Notes under the pieces: generated by a model | Told to the model about the DNA's origin: nothing | Database searches by the model: none | Seen by the model: only the letters and a program-made list of their open reading frames with translations | Position numbers and translations under genes: made by a program | NCBI GenBank assembly: GCA_021186555.1 | Contig: JAJKFL010000012.1 | Location: 25,678,210-25,742,209 of the forward strand | DNA: 64,000 nucleotides | Direction of reading: 5' to 3' | Source: Reticulitermes speratus | Lineage: Eukaryota; Arthropoda; Insecta; Blattodea; Rhinotermitidae | Shown here: positions 55,901-64,000 of the stretch, in pieces | Layout: each line of letters starts with the position of its first letter | Numbering within the stretch: position 1 is the stretch's first letter

Positions 55901-56118
55901 ACTAGTACACACAATACAAATGTTTTCACCCGGTGGCAGTAGTCCTTACACTAGTACACACAATACAAATGTTTTCACCCGGTGGCAGTAGTCCTTACAC
56001 TAGTACACACAATACAAATGTTTTCACCCGGTGGCAGTAGTCCTTACACTAGTACACACAATACAAATGTTTTCACCCGGTGGCAGTAGTCCTTACACTA
56101 GTACACACAATACAAATG
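52982..56118 (+). repeat. 49-bp satellite, about 64 units, with 12-unit higher-order repeat
   Basis: The unit runs TGTTTTCACCCGGTGGCAGT, AGTCCTTACACTAGTACACA, CAATACAAA. Most units are identical. Diagnostic variants recur 588 bp (12 units) apart: CCACTAG at 53451, 54039 and 54628; ACAGTAGTACACACAGTAC at about 53745 and 54333. TTAACCCGG recurs at about 53820, 54409, 55240 and 55827. Single-base indels occur near 54376, 54951, 55187 and 55685. Confidence 0.96.
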
Positions 56119-57227
56119 GACATATAAATATACATAAAAGTAACAATACAAAACAAACTATACACAGTTACATAAATACATACAGTAAATACAATTACAC
56201 ACATTTAAACAAAAGTACACACATAGTAAATACAGTACACACATTTAAATACAAGTACACACACAGTAAATACAAGTACACACATTTAAATAAAAGTACA
56301 CACATTTAAATACAAGTACACACATTTAAATACAAGTACACACGTAGTAAATACAAGTACACACATAGTAAATACAAGTACACACATAGTAAATACAAGT
56401 ACACACATTTAAATACAAGTACACACACAGTAAATACAAGTACACACATTTAAATACAAGTACACGCATTTAAATACAAGTACACACACAGTCAATACAA
56501 GTACACACATTTAAATACAAGTACACACATAGTAAATACAAGTACACACATAGTAATACAAGTACACACATTTAAATACAAGTACACACACAGTAAATAC
56601 AAGTACACACATTTAAATACAAGTACACGCATTTAAATAGAAGTACACACACAGTAAATACAAGTACACACATTTAAATACAAGTACACACACAGTAAAT
56701 ACAAGTACACACATTTAAATACAAGTACACACACAGTAAATACAAGTTACACACACAGTAAATACAAGTACACCCACAGTAAATACAAGTACACACATTT
56801 AAATACAAGTACACACATTTAAATACAAGTACACACATAGTAAATACAAGTACACACATTTAAATACAAGTACACAGTAGTAAATACAAGTACACACGTA
56901 GTAAATACAAGTACACACATAGTAAATACAAGTACACACATTTAAATACAAGTACACACGTAGTAAATACAAGTACACACATTTAAATACAAGTACACAC
57001 ATTTAAATACAAGTGCACACATTTAAATACAAGTACACACATTTAAATACAAGTACACACATAGTAAATGCAAGTACACACATTTAAATACAAGTACACA
57101 CATTTAAATACAAGTACACACATTTAAATACAAGTACACACATAGTAAATGCAAGTACACACATTTAAATACAAGTACACGCGTAGTAAATACAAGTACA
57201 CACGTAGTAAATACAAGTACACACATC
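56119..57227 (+). repeat. 20/21-bp satellite, about 50 units of two types
   Basis: Type 1 is GTACACACATTTAAATACAA (20 bp). Type 2 carries TAGTAAA or CAGTAAA in place of TTTAAA (21 bp). The types alternate irregularly. The shared GTACACACA...ATACAA also lies in every 49-bp unit of the adjoining array. Confidence 0.93.
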
Positions 57228-57259
57228 AATTGTTGTTGCATAAAACAATTACCTAACAA

Positions 57260-57465
57260 TATTTGGTCTCCTGTATAAGTAGAACTGATGGAAATTTTCC
57301 GTGTAGTGAATATGTGTAGAGAACAGAACTGTTACGAGGTGAATTAGGGCAGTGTGTGCGTATAATGGAGTGTAACAGGTCTGTCTGTCTGTCTGTCTGT
57401 GTACTCACTACACGGAGAATTTCCATCATTTCTACTTACACAGGAGACCAAAATATTACAAGTGT
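57260..57465. repeat. Inverted repeat with (TGTC)n loop
   Basis: AATATTTGGTCTCCTGTATA through TTCCGTGTAGTGAATA (57260-57315) is repeated in inverted form at 57403-57465. The loop holds (CTGT)n at 57379-57400. Confidence 0.8.
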
Positions 57466-57523
57466 ATGTTTATTTAACTCTTCCATCACCCACAACAAGC
57501 TATATTACACACGTTATCTTGGC

Positions 57524-57558
57524 AACTAGTTTCAGCTCTGAAATTGAGCCACCATAAG
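57524..57558 (-). other. Decayed hammerhead-like motif (copy o)
   Basis: Minus: GGCTC paired with GAGC, then TGAAACTAGTTGCCAAG, the same 3' flank as copy a. The CTGATGA half is changed to CTTATGG. Confidence 0.35.
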
Positions 57559-57939
57559 GCCCCTAGCAAGAACTGTAAAGTGGAAAGCTCTGTGTATTAA
57601 TAGGATAGAGATGTGCCCCTTACATTGATGGATACATTATAAATGTATGTGAAACAGTTAAGGCTGTTCTATGAGGCATAAGCAAAATATTAAAACTTTG
57701 TAACCATGTAGTAAATGTTAAAATGCAGAAGTTGTTATAAAAACAATAAGAAGTAATTTAAAAGCAAAGAGTCAACTGTAAAAGTTTTTTAGGTATGTAC
57801 AAAGGCAGTACCGATATGTGTGTGAAGGGTACCGGCGTCGTCCGATATGTTGGTTGTTGGATGGATCGTCGTGCAAATATCTTTTGACAGGTCTGTATTG
57901 TTAAGTAATTGTTTTATGCAACAACAATTTATGTACGCC

Positions 57940-57972
57940 CTGATGATGGACTAGTAAGGTGCGAAACATGCA
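57940..57972 (+). ncRNA. Hammerhead-like motif (copy l), right arm of the 5.2-kb unit
   Basis: CTGATGA, T, weak hairpin, GAAACATGCA. The cleavage triplet is GCA, so U16.1 is lost; probably inactive. Counterpart of copy k. Confidence 0.42.
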
Positions 57973-58045
57973 GGAGTTTACTGTTTTGAAAAATTTATTG
58001 TGATTCTATGAAAATTGTGTGCAATTTTTGGTTAGTAGTATAGAA

Positions 58046-58319
58046 GGTAAAGCGGTCCCATTACAGGCCTTGGCAGGCCCTGAGGGTTCCAGGAGGTTGA
58101 GGCTCCCAGATTTCTAGACAATCGGCACATGAAGGTGGTAAGGTTGTCAGCCCTACACACCGGCCGCCTTTACCCTCCAGGAAATATTCCTGGTACTCAT
58201 TTCAGTTAGAGGCTGAGTCGACCCCAGGGCCATAGTGCGACCGAAAGGATTATATCAATGAAAAATTCCAGTGACACCATCGGGAATCGAACCCGCGACC
58301 TTCCGGCTTGTAGCGCAGT
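58046..58319 (-). mobile_element. SINE-A body, minus strand, head replaced by unit X
   Basis: SINE-A from the TAGCGCAGT point through B box and body to GGGACCGCTTTA. The first ~40 bases of the head are absent; unit X (58320-58623) takes their place at exactly the same junction as at 48 kb. Confidence 0.85.
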
Positions 58320-58623
58320 TTGGTTAATAGTAAAAAAAATTAATATATTTTTATTTCGAATTTTAGGTTATACACGAATGTGATAGACACAGTTTTATGT
58401 GGAGCCTTGTTGTTTTCAGTGCCATAAACTGCGTCATTTTTGTCACCAATTAAGTATGATTATTCACGCTGATCGCAACAGATAGCGTAACTCTCTCGAG
58501 CACAGGACTTACTGACAATGGCTGAGCTGTTTACGAACTGACCCGTCTCTTATGCAACCCGCAACATCATTACCTTACTCCCGGTAAGTCCTTTCCTGGA
58601 CCAAATGGGCACAGTCCACATCC
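58320..58623. mobile_element. Unit X, second copy
   Basis: Nearly identical to 48509-48809, differing mainly in the A/T-rich start (AGTAAAAAAAATTAATAT). After CACAGTCCACATCC it passes into unrelated sequence, whereas at 48 kb the SINE head resumes. Confidence 0.8.
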
Positions 58624-58627
58624 TCAC

Positions 58628-59188
58628 ACTTCCGGTGTTAGCGGAAACAGGCTTCTGTACAAATAAATATCAATAAAACGATAGGGCAGACCCTTCAAAC
58701 GTGTTGCCAAATATCCACCATCGCCTATTATTTCCCCCATGATCAGCTCTGTGTGGCGTTTTCCCGATACTCTTCATCTGACAACGTCGCTGTTACAATT
58801 ATTGAAGAGGCATCGACAGCGTATAGAAAATGACAGAATGATAACATCATTGTGTACGAAGAAGTGCTTTAAAGTTTAAAATACATATATAAATACATTT
58901 TTGTTGATATGTATTTTATTGTTTCTGCGTGCCAGTTATTCTCACGGGTGAAACTAGTGATATTAGATATAAAAAGAATCTCGTTATTTTTTGCAATATC
59001 CGTTTTAAAATTATCATCATCTCATATACAGACAGTAACTGCTGATCCCGGTGTCCGCGCGGCTTTACGCACAAATGTCGGCACTCTCTGAAGTACCTCT
59101 TGCATTTCGCGTTTGTAATTTGGACGCCTGTCTATGATCTTTTGCTGAGTGTCCGCACGTATCAGGTGTCGAGGTTTGTACTTTAATT
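58628..59188. other. Unassigned sequence
   Basis: No recognised feature. Confidence 0.4.
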
Positions 59189-59196
59189 GCGTAATT

Positions 59197-59396
59197 TCAG
59201 GCTTCCGCCGCGATGTAGACGAGATCCGCGCTCTTCTGGGATATTACGCAGCGTTGAGTGGCAGTTGTGTACCGACGTTTCGGGGGCAACCTATCGGTCC
59301 CATTTTCAAGGGTCGATAAGTCCAAGAAGAAAAGACTTGGAGTTCTTGATATAACTACCACTCAACGCTGAGTAATACCCCAGAAGAACGCGGATC
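59197..59396. mobile_element. Class-2 hammerhead element, decayed inverted repeat
   Basis: Starts CAGGCTTCCGCCGCGATG. Outer arms CCGCGCTCTTCTGGGATATT and complement of ATACCCCAGAAGAACGCGGA; inner CACTCAACGC pairs. A minus-strand motif half GAAACGTC lies at 59274-59281; its 5' core half is decayed and the right-arm motif is lost. Confidence 0.62.
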
Positions 59397-59399
59397 TCT

Positions 59400-60225
59400 T
59401 GTACTTACAGGATGAAAGTTTTATGTGCCACAACAGATCATTGCGTGTTTTGGTGTAAGTTCTAAGACGATAACAGTGAATCTACAGAACGTCCTCTGTA
59501 ACCTCTATGGTAACAAATCCCATTCGTACCTCTGCATAGCATCCATTGTTCGAATACCCATGGAGCTGAATGCGTTGTAGTGTTGAGTAAATGGGGTGGA
59601 GGGGAAAATAAATGAGGCACAGAATATAGAGCCTACAGATAAATGGGCGAAGTAAGAAATTACTTAAGAATTGTTGCCAGCTCGTGTTTGAAATATCAGG
59701 CTAATGTAAAGACTCCAGCTTCCTTTATAGCACTCCATCATAAGCACTGCTGATGCTTCGTAGCCTCCATCAGCGTACAGCTGTCTGTGATCTTTATTTT
59801 TTCACTGAAAAAATTTTTATAATGAACTGCATCGTTAGTCTACAATACACTGTTTTTTTTTCGAAAAATAACTTGATTGAATACTCTTTAATATTCCCGT
59901 CATTTACAGTGTTTTGTGTTACGTGTAGAGTCTCTCGGGCGGGGAAGAGCTTTCTTCATTGAAACCATCAGCTTCTTAGTCTCACCTGCATGTAAGATGT
60001 ACGCTTACTAATTGTGTTACAACTTCGGTACTAAAGCAGGTACCGTGTACTCGCATAACTAAATGAATACTTAACTCTTTCTTGAGAAACTAATAGCCAC
60101 ACATCTGCTTAAACATTTTCGGGAAGTTAATTTATAAGAGCCAGCTACTACGCCCTGTACTGAACACGTAGTGTGTATGTATGTGCGTGTGCGCGTGGAT
60201 TCAATCTGCATTCCCACATGCCGGT
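59400..60225. other. Unassigned sequence
   Basis: No recognised feature. Confidence 0.4.
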
Positions 60226-60280
60226 TTTTTTAATATTATCCTTCCATCCACGTCTGGGTATCCAAAATGATCGCTTCCGT
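60226..60280 (-). mobile_element. LINE-Q internal scrap
   Basis: TTTAATATTATCCTTCCATC then CACGTCTGGGTATCC is the complement of the WKDNI-encoding stretch of LINE-Q. Very short; next to a decayed hammerhead-like trace near 60325-60350. Confidence 0.5.
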
Positions 60281-60281
60281 T

Positions 60282-60805
60282 CATTCTAAGATGTGATGCC
60301 GTGTAGATAGATTCCAATTTTTCGGGCGAAACTACAGCTGTCTTCTTCAGGGTAGATGCATAGACCTCGGCGGGTAATGGTGAAAATAGTACTACGGGAC
60401 TTTGATGGGCGAGCAGTAGTAGGATGTAGGTTCTAGGCGAAATTCCGTGACGTTAAAGTGACATAATAAGTGAATTGGCCCTTTAAATTGCATTTTTTTT
60501 TTCTCAAGGGCGGATTTAATGAGAGAAAAGAACGCTTACTTTCCCTGTATCTATACAGGGTGTCTCTCAGTTTCTGGCCGGTATAAAACCTAACGGAACC
60601 GGCGGACGAGTGTACAAAGTTCGTGAGGTGGCAAGAGGAGGGTATTGGTTTCCCTGTGTCCTTCACTCCCCTGTACTCTTTCACCAATATTATATTTATG
60701 TACACTGTTTTAACCAAAACCTGTAATATTCTGCACTATTTATACCGCAACGTGTGTAGGCTTATTGTGGTCTATTGTATTGCTGTGTGTTTTATAGAAT
60801 CCTTG
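60282..60805. other. Unassigned sequence
   Basis: TACAGGGTGTCTCTCAG near 60555 may be a transposon end. A 94-codon minus frame (60433-60717) is unrecognised. Confidence 0.35.
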
Positions 60806-60810
60806 GTGTC

Positions 60811-60854
60811 GGCTGTCTGAAGATGGCGAGATAACGCCGAAACATGTAGCAGCT
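60811..60854 (+). ncRNA. Hammerhead-ribozyme-like motif (copy m), best complete fold
   Basis: Stem I GGCTGT (60811-60816) pairs over 6 bp with GCAGCT (60849-60854), including two G-U pairs. The core CTGAAGA satisfies CUGANGA. An extra T precedes stem II, GGCG paired with CGCC around AGATAA. GAAACATGTA follows with a GTA cleavage triplet. Helix III in cis is two pairs (AC/GT), or six between two molecules. Every conserved core position is present. Confidence 0.75.
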
Positions 60855-60859
60855 ATGCA

Positions 60860-61705
60860 AAAGATGGTACGAGTAAACTATAGAATAGTGCCTTTGTTGG
60901 TGTTGTATAAGTATCTTACTTTGTCAGTACGCACGTATTGAGCAATGTAAAAGTTTAGTGTCTATTATTGTAAATTAGCAGTTGGTACAGGGAGCAGTGG
61001 GATACGAACTGCACGACTGGACAGTCTGTACTCGGATCCTGACAGGGGTAGAGGTTTTTGTGTACTCCACAGGGCCCCAGACTGGCCGTGGGGTCCAGCC
61101 AGCCTCCTACCCAACGAGTACCACGTTAATACCAAACTACACAGCGTCATATTCCATATAACAGTCCTGTACTTACATGTCACGTAGTTTGTAGTTCATG
61201 TCTATTACAGTCCAAGAACTGAATTATCTCTGGCTGTACCTAGACCTCGCGGTTTGTCATTATTTTACCAGGTCGTCGTGGAAGCTGCTACGCCAGCCTG
61301 TGTACAGAGATGCCACTTTTCATAAAGGTACAGTTCCCAAAACGACAACGAACCTGTGACCTTTAAATTTCGAGCTATGCATGATGTCAGGCTTTCACTG
61401 TTCTGAACAGAAGGCGCTGGACTGGCGTGTCGTGTGTTAGAAGGCGGCGACAAAGCTGACATATCGCGCGCAACTGCTAGAATATTCATGAAGGTAAATT
61501 TAATATTTGATGATTGTGTCTGCTATAGATAATACCGTGTGCAGAGACCGTGTGTGACCTGATACGTTTATTTAATTAGGATCTACACCATTTGTACGTC
61601 GCGACGCTGGCTACTTAGGCGTTTAAGGCGCAGTGGTTACTGTGTGGATCTCCTCTTTAAAGCAAGAAGCACAGAATTTTAGATATGTGGTGTATTTATG
61701 TTTCG
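60860..61705. other. Unassigned sequence
   Basis: No recognised gene or repeat. Confidence 0.4.
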
Positions 61706-61720
61706 TATTATTCTTAGAAT

Positions 61721-62026
61721 GGGGCACGCGGTGGCGCAGTTGGTTGAGGCACTGCGCTACAAACCGGAACGTCGCGGGTTCGATTCCCGATGGTGTCACT
61801 GGAATTTTTCACTGACATAATCGTTTCGGTCGCACTATGGCCCTGGGGTCGACTCAGCCTCTAACAGAAATGAGTACCGGGAATCTTTCCTGGGGGGTAA
61901 AGGCGGCCGGTGCGTAGGGCTGACAACCTTACTACCTTCATGTGCCGATTGTCTAAAAACCTGGGAGCCTGGACCTCCTGGAGCCCTAAGGGCCTGTCAA
62001 GGCCTGTAATGGGATTGCTTTACCTC
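61721..62026 (+). mobile_element. SINE-A, complete reference copy with 14-bp TSD
   Basis: Head GGGCACGCGGTGGCGCAGTT, TGAGGCACTGCGCTACAAAC, B box GGGTTCGATTCCCG, then a ~230-bp body ending GTAATGGGATTGCTTTACC. The perfect 14-bp TSD ATTATTCTTAGAAT lies at 61707-61720 and 62027-62040. No poly(A) tail: the element ends in a defined sequence, so its partner LINE may recognise that 3' end. Confidence 0.93.
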
Positions 62027-62165
62027 ATTATTCTTAGAATAAACAGCGACTTTCTGTTTAAGCAGACTGTAGTGCCTTGATATGTGATGTAAACGCAAGA
62101 TTAGAAAGATTAAAAGGCATTTAATCACAAGTGTGCTATGCTGTTTATCTCACATTGTTTGATGC

Positions 62166-62338
62166 TACGTGTTTCGGCGTTTTCTACAAATACGTCACTA
62201 GGCAGTACGCATTGCCGAAAGAAATCTTTTCCTGGAAAAATGCGTTTTTGACGTATTTTATGTATTGTACAGGGTGAGATTTCTTTGAGTAATTCGCACT
62301 GCCTAATCATGGCTTTGTAGAAGAAGCGGAAACATGTA
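62166..62338. mobile_element. Fold-back unit with two hammerhead-like ends (copies n)
   Basis: Minus motif 62166-62201: CTAGTGA, hairpin CGT...ACG, GAAACACGTA. Plus motif 62303-62338: CTAATCA, GGCTT...AAGC, GGAAACATGTA. Both have stem I pairs TGC/GCA. Cores are damaged in both, and they face outward around ~100 bp. Confidence 0.45.
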
Positions 62339-62439
62339 GCATTAAATAATGCGTGATAAACTGCGTAACATGCGTGTGAGTGATGTTATTTTAATGTTCC
62401 CAAGATTGGTGTGCGATGCTTTAGACCTCCTCCTCTGTG

Positions 62440-62570
62440 CAGTTGAGGTCTTCGGTCTTATGCACTTGGTTGGTAGTTATCGACGTTTCGGGACATACAT
62501 TGTCCCGGAACTTCGGTAACAAGGTACGCACCAACACCGCGCAACGTCGCACAAGTGCGAAGACCAGAAT
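62440..62570. mobile_element. Collapsed class-2 hammerhead element
   Basis: TATCGACGTTTCGGGACA and TGTCCCGGAACTTCGGTAAC in inverted orientation, flanked by GGTCTTCGGTCTTATGCACT and GTGCGAAGACC. Central part lost, as at 30545. Confidence 0.5.
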
Positions 62571-62574
62571 ACTG

Positions 62575-63045
62575 TGATTATTTTATTAGAGTATCTGAAT
62601 TTTTTGAAGTGGTGAAACTTATGGTTTTTAAATCGCATGTAACGTTTTAAATTTATGAGTGTGAAGCCTTCATGACGCCACATAGGCAACTCGCACAGCA
62701 GTGTACTGACGTCATTCTGTGCACTGGCACCGACAGTGGCCCCTTTTCTTGCGAGCGTCTCACAAGCAGTCGACCATTAAATTTTGAAACACCCTGTCTC
62801 AAGGAGTTTATTATGAAATCCAAAACGTTATGAGTGTTTTTAATCTTATGAGGTCCATGAAAATCGTATTAATGGGGTTGAGACCCCCTTGGAATATAAT
62901 TACAAATTATCTTGGTTTTGCTGGTGAAATACAAAAAAGGATATTTGAATTGAAATTATATGTGGCTTGTTTAGTGAATGTAGTCAATGAATACGCAGCT
63001 GAATGCTCAATATGGCGTAGAATGCGAGATTTGAGGTTATACGAG
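62575..63045. other. Unassigned sequence
   Basis: GAAACACCCTGT near 62788 may be a transposon end. A 95-codon frame (62830-63117) runs into the SINE and is not a gene. Confidence 0.35.
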
Positions 63046-63110
63046 GGGTACTTAAGAATAGTCCTGGTGGGTAAAGGCGGCCGGTGCGTAGGGCTGAAAA
63101 CCTTACCACC

Positions 63111-63618
63111 TAACTAACTAACTAACTAACTAACTCCATGGAGCAGAGTCCTTCTTGAGAAGCTAACAGGTCGTCAGCTAGTCAAGAAATTCCCCGCGTT
63201 TTATGGAACCCGAAGGTTCATTACCGCATTCACAAGAGCCCGCCACCTGTCCCTATCCTGAGCCATATCAATCCAGGCCACACCATCCCATCCCACTTCT
63301 TGAATATCCATTTTAATATTGTCCTTCCATCTATGCCTGGATCTTCTAAGTTGTCTCCTTCCCTCAGGTCTCCCCACCAAAATCCTGTATGCACCTCTTC
63401 GCTTCCCCATACGTGCTACGTTCCCCGCCCACCTCATTCTTCTTGATTTGATCACCCGAATAATATTTGGTGATGAGTACAGATCATTAAGTTCCTCGTT
63501 ATGTAGTCTTCTCCACTCCCCTGTTACCCCGTCCCTCTTAGTCCCAAATATCCCCCTCAGCACCCTATTCTCGAACACCCTCAGCCTATGTTCCTCCCTC
63601 AGTGTGAGACATTAAGTT
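63111..63618 (-). mobile_element. LINE-Q 3' end nested in SINE-A, 9-bp TSD
   Basis: Minus orientation, (AGTT)n tail at the plus-strand left (63111-63134). The TSD CTTACCACC lies at 63102-63110 and 63619-63627. 508 bp, 5'-truncated. Younger than the SINE-A it interrupts. Confidence 0.92.
63201..63578 (-). pseudogene. LINE-Q polyprotein C-terminus (125 codons open)
   Basis: MFENRVLRGIFGTKRDGVTG, then [20 protein letters not shown] and [20 protein letters not shown], then [20 protein letters not shown] and the end NAVMNLRVP. This is the basic region after the RT domain found in many insect non-LTR elements (LYxxPxIxxxIKxRRLRWxGHxxRM). The RT and endonuclease are absent in this truncated copy. 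The longest intact LINE-Q reading in the window. Confidence 0.88.
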
Positions 63619-63734
63619 CTTACCACCTTCATCTGCCGATTGTCTGGAAATCTGGTAGCCTCAACCTCCTGGAATCCTTAGGGCCTGTCCAGGCCTGTAA
63701 TGGGATTGCTTTAGCTTTTACTTAAGAATAGTGC

Positions 63735-64000
63735 AGTCTTAGGTCTTAGCCGATATGATATGTCTATAGGTATGTAGGTACCAAAGTGTCGGGGGTTATG
63801 GCTGTCCCCATCTTCGTGGAGGTCAAAGAAAGTGTGGCTGTGTAATCTGCGGACGCCATGTGTAGTGCCCACCCCATACGACATTATCGGTTCTCACAGC
63901 TGTCTTAATGACGACTACAGTCTTTTGGCTCAGGTAGATCTGACACACAAACCCCTCCGTAACGTTTGTGTCTGTGTACCAGTCGAACTGTGTAAGGCTT
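63735..64000. other. Unassigned sequence
   Basis: No recognised feature before the window edge. Confidence 0.4.

Larger units (their letters stand above)
52838..58038. mobile_element. ~5.2-kb unit bounded by ~100-bp inverted arms with hammerhead-like motifs, filled by satellites
   Basis: The complement of 52838-52935 matches 57938-58038 with substitutions. In both the order is CTGATGA, AAGGTGCGAAACATG, GGAGTTT, TGTTTT, AAAA, TTATTGTGA, TATGAAAA and TGGTTA. Between the arms lie the 49-bp and 20/21-bp arrays and ~700 bp of other sequence with further inverted repeats. Those are CAATTGTTGTTGCATAAAAC near 57229 against its complement near 57906, and a ~50-bp pair near 57260 and 57410. No protein is encoded. 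Confidence 0.65.
63063..63718 (+). mobile_element. SINE-A, 5'-truncated, interrupted by LINE-Q, with 14-bp TSD
   Basis: Begins CCTGGTGGGTAAAGGCGGCC, mid-body of SINE-A, and ends GTAATGGGATTGCTTTAGC plus a short T-rich end. TSD TACTTAAGAATAGT at 63049-63062 and 63719-63732. The LINE-Q at 63111-63618 is inserted within it. Confidence 0.9.

Noticed and set aside
52982..57227. CRISPR-like arrays
   Set aside because: Direct repeats without unique spacers, no cas genes, and an evidently eukaryotic context.
61721..61795. tRNA gene candidates at SINE heads (also 22516, 21570-21639, 16780, 40831, 6053)
   Set aside because: Box A and B motifs are present, but each is followed by a family-specific body and flanked by TSDs. 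Acceptor and anticodon arms are imperfect, so these are SINE heads.

Overview
The window looks like non-coding, repeat-saturated DNA from a large insect genome. A cockroach or termite (Blattodea) would fit the mix of tRNA-headed SINEs, LINE fragments and mariner relics, but that placement is an inference, because I recognise no host exon. No host protein-coding gene, genuine tRNA gene, rRNA gene or CRISPR array could be supported. Every long open frame is either a relic of a transposable element or an artefact of a tandem repeat whose unit lacks stops.

Mobile elements. (1) Five SINE families with tRNA-like heads (called A to E here). Several copies have clean 10-15 bp target-site duplications (TSDs), for example 61721-62026, 21371-21639, 29597-29969 and 6049-6336. 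(2) Two LINE families. LINE-P carries a YADD reverse transcriptase and ends in a 39-bp unit holding its last 12 codons plus the stop. LINE-Q ends in (AGTT)n and a C-terminus reading MNLRVP. (3) DNA transposon relics: four mariner-type transposase pseudogenes plus a possible fifth, a 78-bp hairpin MITE, pogo/Tigger-like MITEs, two hAT-like elements, and two unclassified interspersed families. Nesting is common: LINE in SINE at 63 kb, SINE in LINE at 16.8 kb, SINE in SINE at 40.9 kb, SINE in hAT at 48.2 kb.

Most interesting signal: more than 20 short motifs with the layout CTGANGA - one extra base - hairpin - GAAAC - short palindrome - GUH, which is the catalytic core of a type I hammerhead ribozyme. 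The hairpin differs in sequence between copies yet stays paired (GGCT/AGCC, GGCG/CGCC, GGCAC/GTGCC, GGTA/TACC, GGCACC/GGTGCC, GGGAC/GTCCC). The helix III bases are self-complementary in most copies (ACATGT, ACTAGT, ACGT, ACATATGT). Many motifs occur as outward-facing pairs at the ends of inverted repeats. This resembles the hammerheads reported in Penelope-like retroelements, but no Penelope RT or GIY-YIG gene lies in the window.

Tandem repeats make up roughly an eighth of the window: 39 bp (2.5 and 32 kb), 49 bp x18 (15.3 kb), 33 bp x17 (19.8 kb), 23 bp x~65 (26.9 kb), 18 bp x~25 (31 kb), ~28 bp (39.3 kb), 49 bp x~64 with a 12-unit higher-order repeat (53-56 kb), and a 20/21-bp array (56.1-57.2 kb) sharing a core with its neighbour. 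The last two lie inside a ~5.2 kb unit bounded by inverted arms that each carry a hammerhead-like motif.

The parts probably interact as follows (inference): LINE-type machinery explains the SINE and LINE TSDs and the tail-repeat expansions; unequal exchange explains the satellites; and the hammerhead elements appear to be a separate, numerous and mostly decayed non-autonomous population.
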